A stretch of DNA of 50,857 nt from Candidatus Methanophagaceae archaeon GoMg1. Lineage in GTDB: Archaea > Halobacteriota > Syntropharchaeia > Alkanophagales > Methanospirareceae. The stretch covers positions 1 to 50,857 of the forward strand of contig QBUL01000186.1 in NCBI GenBank assembly GCA_013180605.1, in the 5' to 3' direction. The position numbers and the translations under genes were made by a program. Below are positions 9,740 through 19,706 of this stretch, in pieces. Positions within the stretch are counted from its first letter, which is position 1. The number at the start of each line of letters is the position of its first letter. Under the pieces are notes generated by a model. That model saw only the letters and a program-made list of their open reading frames with translations, had not been told where the DNA came from and made no database searches.

Positions 9740-9972
9740 ATGAAAATCTCCATGGACATCGAACTAACTGACATACCGGGTCAGTTAGTGATCACATTGA
9801 AGCCCGTATCTGACCTTAGCGGTAATATTCTCAGCGTGCTGCATCAACGGGAAAAGAAGACACCTTCATGCTGAATACCGGTTCAACAGACATTAGAAAT
9901 AGAATAGAAGCGTTGAACATTTTAGAACGAACGGTGAACAAAAAGGGCATCATGGTTATCTCCTCTATTTAA
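9740..9972 (+). pseudogene. Internally deleted copy of the ACT-domain gene at 19024-19515
   Basis: MKISMDIELTDIPGQLV.TLKPVSDL.GNILSVLHQR then stop; after ttagaaatagaa it jumps to agaagcgttgaacattttagaacg.acggtgaacaaaaagggcat (3' end of the intact copy). Confidence 0.85.
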
Positions 9973-10011
9973 GGTTGCTCATTTTTTCTTTTTCCCCCCC
10001 CCCGCTATCGC

Positions 10012-13000
10012 CTATGGCGGATTTGACGTGTACCCTATCTCCTTGCTGAACGTGAAATTGCCATATGCTTCCGACTTATCCTCATACATCATTCTGGAGG
10101 CAGGAGTATCCGCATCATGCCCATCCTCGATAGACGCATCCACACCCGCAGACACGCTACCATTACCTTCCACATCTATTCCGTAGTACAAGCCTCTTCC
10201 GGTAATCCCCACTTCGGTTTCCGTCGCAACATTAGTCGCGATCATCTTACCATAAGCATTCACATCCTCGCATTTCGTAGTAGAAGAAAGAGGAGGGCTG
10301 GCTCCAGAATAGCGCATTCCTGCCTGCTCTGCATGGCTTAACGAGCCCAAATCACCTGATGTATAGCCAATGCTTTTCGACACAGCGAGATTTGGCGTGA
10401 CGTTGGTGTTTACACCGAAACGTTTCTCGAACTCAGTAGTCCCGTTTGAGCCAATCATCTTCTCATCGTATTTGATACTTCCAACTGCCTCTCCCGGTGA
10501 TAGGGGCGGGTTATTGAGAAGATTTCCATTGCCGGTCATCCATCCAAATTGTTCTCCTTCTATCACTGTCCCATCGCTTTTGATCTCGGTTGTGACGTCA
10601 ATGAGTGTCTTCGTAGAAGGTTCGATGGTTTTGGCAAGGACCGTTACGGTTACGGTATCAGAACCGGTAACTTCTTCTCCCGTTGACGAAGTTCCCGTAA
10701 CCGTAACTGCGTTTGTTACTGATCCTGAAGCATCGGAAGCGATGAGAGCAGTAAGGGTAATCGTTTTTGAATCCCCGGGATCCAACGGACCCACGTTGTT
10801 CCATATTATTGTTCCATCGTGTGTATCTGCTGCTGGACTGGAAGAGACATAACTCACCCATCCCAAAAGTGTGTCCACAACCCTAACGGGATCGAGTATG
10901 CAGTCACCGGTATTGGAAACGGTGATCGTGAACTCTACGTTTGATGACGGAGCAACATCAGGAGGATCTGCAACCTTAGTCACGCTTATGCCTGGGGCAA
11001 GGACTGTTACGTCTGCGGTATCGGTAGCGGAGACATCATCACCATGAGGTGGAGTTCCTGTAGCAGTAACAGAGTCTGTCAGCGTTCCAGAAGCACCTTC
11101 GTCTATGTGAGCTGTAAGATGGATGGTGGTCGAAGCACCAGAAGCCATAGAACCGAGATCCCAGGTTATCGTTCCGACTGGATCTTCAACTCCTCCAGAG
11201 TCGTCTGAGACATAGCTCATACTATCAGGCAAGATGTCAACGACCTTAACAGGATTGAGAGTGCAGTCACCAGTGTTGGTAACGTTAATTGTGAATGCCA
11301 CATTGGTGTAAGGTGCACCCTCTGTTAGATTTGCTGTTTTCTCCACATTTATGCCTGGAGCAATCACATTCCACACCCACGTCTGCATATCCGAGCCATT
11401 TGCGTTCTCAGCTTTTGCCGATACGTTGTGTTCTCCTATAACTTCCGCATGCAGCGTGTAATTTGATTCTTTTGTACTCACATTCGTGTGCTGGAGCGTA
11501 TTATTCAAATACCAGTTCACGTTTACCGTTTGATTTACGGTAACGTTAAGTGTCCTCCAATTGCAAACCGTATCGTTCACCGGTGAAGGCGGTGCGAAGG
11601 AAGTTATGTTTGGCAGTACGAGTGCGGTTATTTCATAATACGCATCGTCAGTGACATTATCGCCATGAGGTGGTTTACCTTCTGCGGAAACCGTGTTGTT
11701 CAGCGTACCGGAAGCACCGAAATCAACGTGTGCTATGAGATGAATGGTTTTTGCTGCACCTACTCCAAGGTTCAGTGTCCATGTGACTACCTGACCTGCG
11801 GCAGAACCCCCCGCGTCATCCGCGACATAGCTCATTCCCGCGGGCAGCGTATCTTCCACGGTGACCGGATTCAAAGTGCAGTCACCGGTATTGGAGACAG
11901 TAATGGAGAAATTAACAGGAGTAGAAGGAGCACCTTCTGTTACGTTCCCTGTTTTTGTTGCGGATATGCCGGGCGTTATCGTCACTTCAATGGTGCAATC
12001 ATCACTATCGGTAACTGTGCCACCAAGAGGATCGGTTCCCGTTGCTGTGGCTGTGTTGGTGGCCAAAGGTGCATCTGTCTCCACAACCACATGCGTTACC
12101 GTTCCTTCTGTTGATTCTCCCGGAGCCAACGTAGTTGTTCCTAGCGTCACAGCACCGTAGATGTCATCTACTACCGTGACTCCTGTTAATGTGACATCAC
12201 CCGTATTGGTAACGTTAAAACAATAAGTGACCACATCGCCGATGCTAACAGCTAGGGGATCTATACCAGGACAGGAACCAGAGATAGACGCGGTCTTACT
12301 TATGCTTATTTCCGGTTTTGTCACATTCCACACCCACGTCTGCATATCCGAGCCATTTGCATTCTTAGCAACTGCGGATACGTTATTTTCACCCACGAAC
12401 TCCGCATGTAGCGTGTAATTTGCTTCTCGTTTACTTTCGTTCGTGCCGGGCAGCAGTGAACCGTTCAAATACCAGCTCACGTTTACCGTCTGATTTACCG
12501 TCACGTTAAAAGTCCTCCATGTGCAGACCGTATCGTTAACCGGCGATGGAGGCGCGAAAGAAGTTATGTCCGGTGGTTCAGCCGCATACTGCCACTGCAG
12601 GTATGGATATGTTACACCTTCTTCTATGCCCCAAACAGTATCGAAATCCCAGTTATCCATCGGTGCGTGAGTACTGCAATACCAATAATCTGGTTCGGAA
12701 TTGTCACTATTTTTACCGGTACAACCAACGCTTGAACCCCCACCTACACAATTGCTTTGACCAGACCTGTAAATATCCCAGTATGAATTTGTGGTTGATG
12801 CTTGATTAAAACCAACCAAACCGCCGACACAAGAAAAACCATTGACAGAACCGGAAGAATAACAATTTATGATTGGTCCACGATTAACACCAACCAAACC
12901 GCCGACATTGCCATCACCAGTGACAGAGCCGGAAGAATAACAATTTGTGATTGGTCCACAATTAGCACCAACCAAACCGCCGACATGCGAAGAACCACTG

Positions 13001-13902
13001 ACAGAGCCAGAAGAATAACAATTTGTGATTGGTCCATCATAAATATTAATACCAACCAAACCGCCGACATACCTATTACCGCTGACAGAACCGGAAGAAT
13101 AACAATTTGTGATTGGACCTCCACCATTATTACCAACCAAACCGCCGACACGCAGAGAACCAGTGACAGAGCCGGAAGAATAACAATTTGTGATTGGACA
13201 TCCACCATTATTACCAACCAAACCGCCGACAGAAGAAGAACCACTGACAGAGCCGGAAGAATAACAATTTGTGATTGGTCCTCGATTAAAACCAACCAAA
13301 CCGCCGACATACCGATTACCATTGACAGGGCCGGAAGAATAACAATTTATGATTGGTCCATCATAATTATCACCAACCAAACTGCCGACATGCCAATTAC
13401 CACTGACATCTACCTCTTCCAAACCCACATTCTTTATTTCGCTTCCTGAACCAGTATATCCAAACAAGCCGACATAATCAGTAGAAGATCGGTTTATGTA
13501 CAGGTGGGTTATCTTGTAGCCCTTGCCGTCAAAGGTACCGGTGAATTTGTTGCTCCAAGAAGTTCCAATCGGCTCAAATCCTGCACCGCCGTTCCAGCCG
13601 GAAGTACAGGAGCAGTCAATGTCATTGGCTAAATAATAATCGGCAGCCAAATTATTTTTGATATTCTGCAGTTCCGTGCAGGTTGTGATTGGTGTTGCAG
13701 CCAGCGCGGGCTGTGGGAGGAACGCAAGGGCAAGCAGCAGCAGCGTGCCCGCAAGCAGAAGCAGCGCAAATGCGGGCTGGCTGCTGGTTGCAGGTTTACG
13801 GGTTGATGGTTTGCAGGTTGAACCATCAGCTATATAGCTATCAACCATCAACAGTTTTCTATTCTTATCCACTTCCCCATACCATTTCCCCATTTTTTTC
13901 AT
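10012..13902 (-). CDS. Large secreted surface protein with GLUG-motif repeats and DUF11-like repeats
   Basis: Signal-peptide-like LLLLAGTLLLLALAFLPQPALA; about 9 units GGLVGxNxGPITNCYSSGSVSG; several ITVSNTGDCTLNPV..DTLP units. Confidence 0.9.
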   Translation of the reverse strand: MKKMGKWYGEVDKNRKLLMVDSYIADGSTCKPSTRKPATSSQPAFALLLLAGTLLLLALAFLPQPALAATPITTCTELQNIKNNLAADYYLANDIDCSCTSGWNGGAGFEPIGTSWSNKFTGTFDGKGYKITHLYINRSSTDYVGLFGYTGSGSEIKNVGLEEVDVSGNWHVGSLVGDNYDGPIINCYSSGPVNGNRYVGGLVGFNRGPITNCYSSGSVSGSSSVGGLVGNNGGCPITNCYSSGSVTGSLRVGGLVGNNGGGPITNCYSSGSVSGNRYVGGLVGINIYDGPITNCYSSGSVSGSSHVGGLVGANCGPITNCYSSGSVTGDGNVGGLVGVNRGPIINCYSSGSVNGFSCVGGLVGFNQASTTNSYWDIYRSGQSNCVGGGSSVGCTGKNSDNSEPDYWYCSTHAPMDNWDFDTVWGIEEGVTYPYLQWQYAAEPPDITSFAPPSPVNDTVCTWRTFNVTVNQTVNVSWYLNGSLLPGTNESKREANYTLHAEFVGENNVSAVAKNANGSDMQTWVWNVTKPEISISKTASISGSCPGIDPLAVSIGDVVTYCFNVTNTGDVTLTGVTVVDDIYGAVTLGTTTLAPGESTEGTVTHVVVETDAPLATNTATATGTDPLGGTVTDSDDCTIEVTITPGISATKTGNVTEGAPSTPVNFSITVSNTGDCTLNPVTVEDTLPAGMSYVADDAGGSAAGQVVTWTLNLGVGAAKTIHLIAHVDFGASGTLNNTVSAEGKPPHGDNVTDDAYYEITALVLPNITSFAPPSPVNDTVCNWRTLNVTVNQTVNVNWYLNNTLQHTNVSTKESNYTLHAEVIGEHNVSAKAENANGSDMQTWVWNVIAPGINVEKTANLTEGAPYTNVAFTINVTNTGDCTLNPVKVVDILPDSMSYVSDDSGGVEDPVGTITWDLGSMASGASTTIHLTAHIDEGASGTLTDSVTATGTPPHGDDVSATDTADVTVLAPGISVTKVADPPDVAPSSNVEFTITVSNTGDCILDPVRVVDTLLGWVSYVSSSPAADTHDGTIIWNNVGPLDPGDSKTITLTALIASDASGSVTNAVTVTGTSSTGEEVTGSDTVTVTVLAKTIEPSTKTLIDVTTEIKSDGTVIEGEQFGWMTGNGNLLNNPPLSPGEAVGSIKYDEKMIGSNGTTEFEKRFGVNTNVTPNLAVSKSIGYTSGDLGSLSHAEQAGMRYSGASPPLSSTTKCEDVNAYGKMIATNVATETEVGITGRGLYYGIDVEGNGSVSAGVDASIEDGHDADTPASRMMYEDKSEAYGNFTFSKEIGYTSNPP
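12840..13400 (-). repeat. GLUG-repeat-encoding tandem DNA repeats
   Basis: Near-identical units ...ccaaccaaaccgccgaca...gacagagccggaagaataacaatttgtgattgg... Confidence 0.85.
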
Positions 13903-14126
13903 TTAGAATCATTCCAATCCCTACCAGAAGGAAAATAGCACCAATGCCAGTCTGTCATATTTATGGCACTATTAGTTGGATTATACAATTCCACAAACTC
14001 ATTGGTCGCAATTTGCACCTCGCTTATCACCACATGCGCGGGCACTTCTTGTGCAATCGCTATTGGCAGCAGCGCCATCACGACTAAAATCGTTAATACT
14101 GCTAATCCCAAAGCAGTTATTTTCAT
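13899..14126 (-). CDS. Short secreted lamin-tail-domain-like protein (truncated)
   Basis: Signal peptide MKITALGLAVLTILVVMALLPIAIA then HVVISEVQIATNEFVELYNPTNSAINMTDWHWCY; overlaps the downstream start by 4 nt. Confidence 0.6.
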   Translation of the reverse strand: MKITALGLAVLTILVVMALLPIAIAQEVPAHVVISEVQIATNEFVELYNPTNSAINMTDWHWCYFPSGRDWNDSK

Positions 14127-14305
14127 TTTGGCGCTCTCCCTTTTTGGCGGATGCCGCTCCTTCCTGCACAAAACGATAAGAAGAAATGATTTAAACGAAG
14201 TAAGATTATACAAAGGGTTATAAATAACTTTCGGTACCTAATGACATCTCATAGTAGCCTTCTATAACCATCAATTGTTCAATCGTGCTAATTAAAATAA
14301 ATTAT

Positions 14306-14430
14306 AGACACAGATTAACGCAGATTAACACTTAAGATAATAAGTATCAACACGGTTAAACAAAAATAAATCTGCGTAAATCGGTGTAAATCGGTGTCTT
14401 AAATAGAAGGAAGCTATACTTTATATACAG
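14306..14430 (+). repeat. Dispersed inverted-repeat element (copy E2), TATA end facing the DUF63 gene
   Basis: gacacagattaacgcagattaacac ... ctgcgtaaatcggtgtaaatcggtgtcttaaatagaaggaagctatactttatatacag. Confidence 0.75.
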
Positions 14431-14509
14431 CAAGAAAGCTTTACCAGGGAAACTTTATTTCCGCGAAGCATTTTTTATCCTAACTATACAAATACCATAC
14501 TACCGTATT

Positions 14510-15349
14510 ATGCACGAACTGATAAGACAATTTGTCAACACGTACTACATCCATCCTATAACTCATGACACAGGCTACAACCCCGTAAACACGATAACAT
14601 GGGCTTTATTACTGGTATTGTGCCTGTTTTTGACTTTAAAAATACTAAAGAAGCTCGATGTAGAGATAAACAAACCGTTTATCGCTGCTGTATCGCCTTA
14701 CATATTCGTTGGTGCGAGCCTGCGGGTAATGGAAGATGCGAAATTGTTTTCGCCTCCCCTGAGCTACCTGCTGATAACACCGTTAATTTATTTTCTCCTG
14801 TTCTTTTGCTGCATTGCCATACTCACAATATCGGTGAAGTTGTCCCAATCAAACGGTATAGGAGTGAGGTGTTTGGTACCTTTTGCTCTGGTTGGAACGA
14901 TATGGTTCTTCGTAAACTTGGTAATTCTATTAAGCAACGAAGAAATAATTTTATCCTGGGTTCTCTTTGCCGTCATTGGCATTTCTCTCATAATAATGCT
15001 TGTGATATATACAATTGGAGTGAAATTCGGTGTGAATTTTCTAACAGAGAAGCTGAACGTATCTGTTTTAGCTGCTCATCTGCTCGATGCTTCTTCTTCA
15101 TATATTGGTATTGATAAACTGGGTTACACCGGAAAGCATGTGGTAGAAGGCGTTATAGTAAAGTACACAGGTTCCGCAGCCGGAATGTTTCCGCTCAAAC
15201 TCGTAATACTAATCCCCGTGTTGTATCTGCTGGAGACGCAATTTGACGAGCACGAAAGGGAACTAAAGAATCTCGTTCTGTTGGCTCTGCTCGTCATTGG
15301 TCTCGCACCTGCCGTGAGAAATACACTTAGAATGGTTTTGGGTGTTTAA
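14510..15349 (+). CDS. DUF63 family archaeal membrane protein
   Basis: [35 protein letters not shown] and multi-TM pattern. Confidence 0.8.
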   Translation: MHELIRQFVNTYYIHPITHDTGYNPVNTITWALLLVLCLFLTLKILKKLDVEINKPFIAAVSPYIFVGASLRVMEDAKLFSPPLSYLLITPLIYFLLFFCCIAILTISVKLSQSNGIGVRCLVPFALVGTIWFFVNLVILLSNEEIILSWVLFAVIGISLIIMLVIYTIGVKFGVNFLTEKLNVSVLAAHLLDASSSYIGIDKLGYTGKHVVEGVIVKYTGSAAGMFPLKLVILIPVLYLLETQFDEHERELKNLVLLALLVIGLAPAVRNTLRMVLGV

Positions 15350-15428
15350 CAAAAAAACATTTCTTTCAAAAAGGAAGTATTTTTTACCAAAGAGAAATCA
15401 TACGTTATATACTTATAACAATAAACAA

Positions 15429-17054
15429 ATGAAAATCCCAATCGAGAAGCCGGTTCTGGTAACCTGTGCACTGCCTTACGTTAACGGAGAGTGTCACATA
15501 GGGCATCTCAGGACTTACGTCCCCGCGGATATTTACGTGAGGATGCTGCGGAAAATGGGTTATGACGTTATTTTTATAGGTGGCTCTGACACACATGGGA
15601 CGCCGATTGTGCTGAGTGCCGAAGCGCAAGGTATCACGCCCGAAGAGGTCGTTGAGAAATATCATAAGCATTTCAAACGAATGTTTCAAGCTCTGAACGT
15701 CAATTTCGACTATTATGGACGGACTGATTCGGAAAGCAATCAGAGAAGGACGACAGAGATAGTAAAGAAGTTGATAGAGAACGGGTATGTATATGAGAAG
15801 GAAACAAAACAGGCGTTTTGCAATACCTGCGGACGGTTCCTACCCGATAGATACGTAGAGGGGAAATGCCCCTACTGCGGTGCTATGGCAAGAGGAGATG
15901 AATGTGACCAGGGCTGCGGTAAGCACCTTGAACCTGGGGAGATAATAGAGCCGAAATGCAAGATTTGCGGAAGCAAAGCGAATTTTAAGGAGCAGGAACA
16001 TTTCTTCTTCAAACTTTCCTCGTTCGCCGATTTCCTCATTTCCTATTTAGATAAATTAGGTGGTACCCGGAATGCGAGAAACTACGCGCTGGAATGGACA
16101 AAGAAGGAGCTACGCGATTGGTGTATAACGAGAGCTCTGGAATGGGGCGTAAAATTCCCGGGCAGGGATGATTTAGTCGTTTATGTCTGGGTTGATGCAC
16201 CCATCGGGTATATATCCTCTACTGAGGAGCTGTTGAATTATACAACGGATGGGAAGGACTGGAGGATGTACTGGAAAGGAAACAAAGCGACCATTGTGCA
16301 TTTTATCGGTACGGACATTGTATATCATCACTGCATATTCTGGCCTGCAATGCTCAAAGGAGCTGGTTATTCGCTGCCTGATGCCGTTGTCGCCTCCGGA
16401 ATGGTAAAGATAAACGGGGGAACGTTTTCAAAGAGCCGCGGGAACGTGGTATGGGTAAAAGAGTTTTTAGAACGATTCCATCCCGATACGTTACGATATT
16501 ATTTAGTGGCACAATCAAGCCACACGAAGGAATTGAACTTCTCCTGGGACTCCTTTTCCACGCGTGTGAATAACGAGTTAGTAGCGATTCTGGGAAACCT
16601 TGTTCATCGAGTTATATCATTTGCATACAAAAATTTCGGCGTGGTTCCCGAAGGCGATATAGACGAGGATGTTTTTGCTGCGATAGCGCATACGAAGGAG
16701 GAAGAGACGAGAGCGGTAGACGAATACGAATTCAAGAAGCTCGTTGATTCAGCGATGAAACTTGCGGATTTTGGTAATAGTTTTTTTCAACGCGAAGAGC
16801 CCTGGCATTTGATAAAGAAGGGTGATGCGGGTAGAGAAAGATGTGGCGAGATAGTAAAGAATGTGCTGCAACTAATAAAAGCTGTTTGTATTGGATTGGA
16901 AGCGGTGATGCCTACGAAGATGGAAGAGGTGTGGTCGCAATTGGGTATGGAAAGCGATGTGCATTCGGTAAAGCTTGATGAGATGATGACACCGATAAAG
17001 AGCGGGCAACCGCTGAAAAAGCCGAAGAGGTTGTTTGATAGGGTGGAGCTATAA
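15429..17054 (+). CDS. metG: Methionyl-tRNA synthetase
   Basis: [16 protein letters not shown] (HIGH), zinc knuckles [20 protein letters not shown] (KMSKS equivalent); start placed at [11 protein letters not shown]. Confidence 0.95.
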   Translation: MKIPIEKPVLVTCALPYVNGECHIGHLRTYVPADIYVRMLRKMGYDVIFIGGSDTHGTPIVLSAEAQGITPEEVVEKYHKHFKRMFQALNVNFDYYGRTDSESNQRRTTEIVKKLIENGYVYEKETKQAFCNTCGRFLPDRYVEGKCPYCGAMARGDECDQGCGKHLEPGEIIEPKCKICGSKANFKEQEHFFFKLSSFADFLISYLDKLGGTRNARNYALEWTKKELRDWCITRALEWGVKFPGRDDLVVYVWVDAPIGYISSTEELLNYTTDGKDWRMYWKGNKATIVHFIGTDIVYHHCIFWPAMLKGAGYSLPDAVVASGMVKINGGTFSKSRGNVVWVKEFLERFHPDTLRYYLVAQSSHTKELNFSWDSFSTRVNNELVAILGNLVHRVISFAYKNFGVVPEGDIDEDVFAAIAHTKEEETRAVDEYEFKKLVDSAMKLADFGNSFFQREEPWHLIKKGDAGRERCGEIVKNVLQLIKAVCIGLEAVMPTKMEEVWSQLGMESDVHSVKLDEMMTPIKSGQPLKKPKRLFDRVEL

Positions 17055-17087
17055 GAGAAAAGCGAAAAGATAGTATATGGAAGAAAT

Positions 17088-17222
17088 ATGGAAACACAAT
17101 ACGACCCTGAAGCGGATGCGATGTATATAATGTTTGGAGAAGGGGAATACGAAATAAGCGAGGAAATCCGAGAAGGGATAATCGTTGACTTTGATAAAAA
17201 TAAGAAACAAAGGAGGGGATAA
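17088..17222 (+). pseudogene. Truncated DUF2283-like protein
   Basis: METQYDPEADAMYIMFGEGEYEISEEIREGIIVDFDKNKKQRRG* (44 aa). Confidence 0.6.
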
Positions 17223-17226
17223 AGGT

Positions 17227-17391
17227 ATGAAAAAGAAATTGGTATCAATCATATTGGTGGCGATGTTAGTAAGTGCGGGATTGTTCATTTTTGTTGGAAA
17301 TGCAGTAGCGGAAATAGGAACTCATGCAAAAGCCGTGCCGTGTGTTGAAGCTAACATTCAGTCTATGAGTAAACGAAAGAGGGTTAATTGA
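17227..17391 (+). CDS. Short secreted peptide / signal-peptide fragment
   Basis: MKKKLVSIILVAMLVSAGLFIFVGNAVAE followed by only about 25 aa. Confidence 0.4.
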   Translation: MKKKLVSIILVAMLVSAGLFIFVGNAVAEIGTHAKAVPCVEANIQSMSKRKRVN

Positions 17392-18854
17392 GATAATTCT
17401 TGATGACATCCAAAAGGGAGATGACCGTCTCTATCCCCCATATATCCAAATGGTAGCTGAGACATTGTGCAAGAAGATAGACCAGAATAGTCCGATAATC
17501 ACCAGAGAGTTCTATTTGGACCAATTAAAAGGCGCTGATAATATCATTGCACGGTATTTAATAGAGCGACTAAATGAATTTGGCTCTCAGAAAGAAAAAG
17601 CAGAAAAAGTATTGATATTTTTGACATCATCAACAGGGAAAAAAGCACAGAAAAGTTTAATCGAATTAAGCCAAGAAACCGAAATAGATGTCAATGAGTT
17701 GAAGGGAATCATGAATAAAATGATTGATCTCAGGATGGCACGAGCTGTCAGTGATGGTGAATTTGAAATAATTCATGATTATCTAGGTAAAATTATTGAT
17801 GAGGAATTAGTCAAGGAGGAAGATCGAACAATCAAGTTTCTTGAAGAACAATTGAATTCTTTTTACCAGAATTATAAAGTGCATGGAACACCTATTATGT
17901 CGCCACCTTTATGGCGAGTTTATACAGAAATATGGGAAGGATAAAAATAAGTGAAGAAAAATATCCACTTATTTTATGTACTTGTCTCTCAGAAATTGGT
18001 TTAGGTTGGTACTGGTTGAAAGATGTAGATGCTAAAAAAATGTTTGAAATGATAAAAGACCACATATCTCATGGATTGAGATATGTTAGGAATGAAGCTG
18101 TGGAGGCATTCGCAAAAATAGCGGAACCTGGGGACATGGATAAGATAATCGAGATGTTGCACGATGACAACAGGTATGTTCGGACGGCTGCTCTACGGGC
18201 ATTCGTAGAGATAGCAGAACCCGAGGACAGAAATAAGATAATTGAGATGTTGCATGACGAAGCTTGGGATGTTCGAATGGCTGCTGCTGCGGCATTTGTA
18301 AAGATAGTAGAACTTGAGGACAGGGATAAGACAATTGAGATGTCACATGACGAAGACAGGTATGTTCGGATGGCTTCCACAGAGGCACTCGGAAAGATAA
18401 CAGAACCTGAGGACAGAGATATGATAATTGAGATGCTGCACGATGAAGACCGGGATGTTCAGAGGGCTGCTGTACGGGTGTTTTTAAAAATAGCAGAACA
18501 TGAAGGACAGAGATATGATAATTGAGATGCTGCACGATGAAGACCGGGATGTTCAGAGGGCTGCTGTACGGGTGTTTTTAAAAATAGCAGAACATGAAGG
18601 ACAGGGATAAGATAATTGAGATGCTGCACGATGAAGACCGGGATGTTCAGAGGGCTGCTGCGGAGGCATTGGAAAAGATAGCTGAACCTGAGTGCAGGGA
18701 ATATCTATTAGATTTATTAGCTGACGAAGCACAGGGTTGGAGTGTAAAACAAAGGAACATTTTTGAATCATTGTCAAAGTTGGATAGAAAACTATACTGC
18801 CCCTACTTTAAAGATGAAGAGGATATGTGGAAGAGGAGCGCATTTCGAGTTTAA
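17390..18854 (+). pseudogene. HEAT-repeat protein with winged-helix-like N-terminal part (remnant of a STAND-type NTPase?), split over three frames
   Basis: DDIQKGDDRLYPPYIQMVAETLCKK... then frame change near 17905-17944, HEAT-like 31-aa units, then two +1 changes inside 94-bp duplications. Confidence 0.75.
18421..18608 (+). repeat. Tandem duplication, 94-bp unit x2, inside a 93-bp HEAT repeat array
   Basis: ataattgagatgctgcacgatgaagaccgggatgttcagagggctgctgtacgggtgtttttaaaaatagcagaacatgaaggacag repeated; unit starts at 18421, 18515, 18609. Confidence 0.95.
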
Positions 18855-19023
18855 CTGTAATATGTATGCTTAAAGTTACCATAACCCTTCTCTTTCACTC
18901 TATTTTCACTCCTGGAGATATGCAAGAGGATTGAAGGAGTATAGGCAAAGAAATATTTCATCATAACCCTTTTATATTTACCTTGCCATTTCATTACCAT
19001 AAGCAGAGGTAGGGGACATCATC

Positions 19024-19515
19024 ATGAAAATATCCATGGACATCGAACTAACCGACATACCGGGTCAGTTAGTGCTTGCATTGAAGCCCGTATCCGACCT
19101 TGGTGGTAATATTCTCAGCGTGCTGCATCAACGGGACAAGAAGACACCTTCAGGCCGAATACCGGTTCAACTGACGTTAGAAATAGAAGAACAGGGGTTG
19201 GACAGGTTGGTAGAACGGTTAAAAGAAAGGGACGTGAACGTGGTCAGGATAGGGAAAGAGCGGCTGAAGGAATCAATGATGGTTCTGCTAATCGGGCATA
19301 TAGTGCATACGGATTTGGGGGAGACGATAGATAGTATAGACAGCACGGGATTTGCGGAAGTGGTGGAGCTTTCTCTTTCTATGCCCGGCGTGGATAAGAA
19401 GTCTTCGGCTTCGGTTACACTCTCTGCAATAGGTAAAGAGGAACTAAAAGAAGCGTTGAACATTTTAGAACGTACGGTGAACAAAAAGGGGATTATGATT
19501 ATCCCGTCTATTTGA
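19024..19515 (+). CDS. ACT-domain regulatory/amino-acid-binding protein preceding homoserine dehydrogenase
   Basis: Intact 163 aa; DIPGQLVLALKPVSDLGGNILSVLHQR ACT-like N-terminus; gene context with hom. Confidence 0.8.
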   Translation: MKISMDIELTDIPGQLVLALKPVSDLGGNILSVLHQRDKKTPSGRIPVQLTLEIEEQGLDRLVERLKERDVNVVRIGKERLKESMMVLLIGHIVHTDLGETIDSIDSTGFAEVVELSLSMPGVDKKSSASVTLSAIGKEELKEALNILERTVNKKGIMIIPSI

Positions 19516-19547
19516 TCGGGCGTCGAGAAAAGAGAAAATCAATTATT

Positions 19548-19680
19548 GACACTGATTAACACAGACAAGATGAAGCGAGCAATGCCGTTAAAAATAGGCT
19601 CGCCTGCCAGCACAGCAAAAGAAAGAAAAAATCCGTGTAAATCTGTGTCTTAAATAGAAGGTAGTTACACTTTATATGCA
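19548..19680 (+). repeat. Dispersed inverted-repeat element (copy E3), TATA end facing hom
   Basis: gacactgattaacacagacaagatgaagcgagcaatgccgttaaaaatagg...aatccgtgtaaatctgtgtcttaaatagaaggtagttacactttatatgca. Confidence 0.75.
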
Positions 19681-19706
19681 AGAACAAAAGAGAGGATAAG
19701 GTAAAG

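Noticed and set aside
9994-10003. Poly-C tract as a phase-variation switch for the surface protein
   Set aside because: The tract lies downstream of the stop codon at 10012, so length changes would not alter this reading frame; homopolymer length may also be a sequencing artefact.
12840-13400. CRISPR-like regularly spaced repeats
   Set aside because: Repeats encode in-frame GLUG units of a long ORF; the spacers are coding and similar, with no cas genes nearby.
12802-13449. Repetitive ORFs 12802-13449(+) and 12867-13322(-)
   Set aside because: Antisense or out-of-frame readings of the GLUG repeat array.
15342-15428. N-terminal extension of MetG (ORF opens at 15342)
   Set aside because: The extension overlaps the DUF63 gene and reads A/T hairpin-family sequence; the MetG family starts near [11 protein letters not shown] at 15429.
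18069-18777. Minus-strand ORFs opposite the HEAT repeats
   Set aside because: Antisense repeats with no independent coding signal; the plus-strand HEAT reading is clear.
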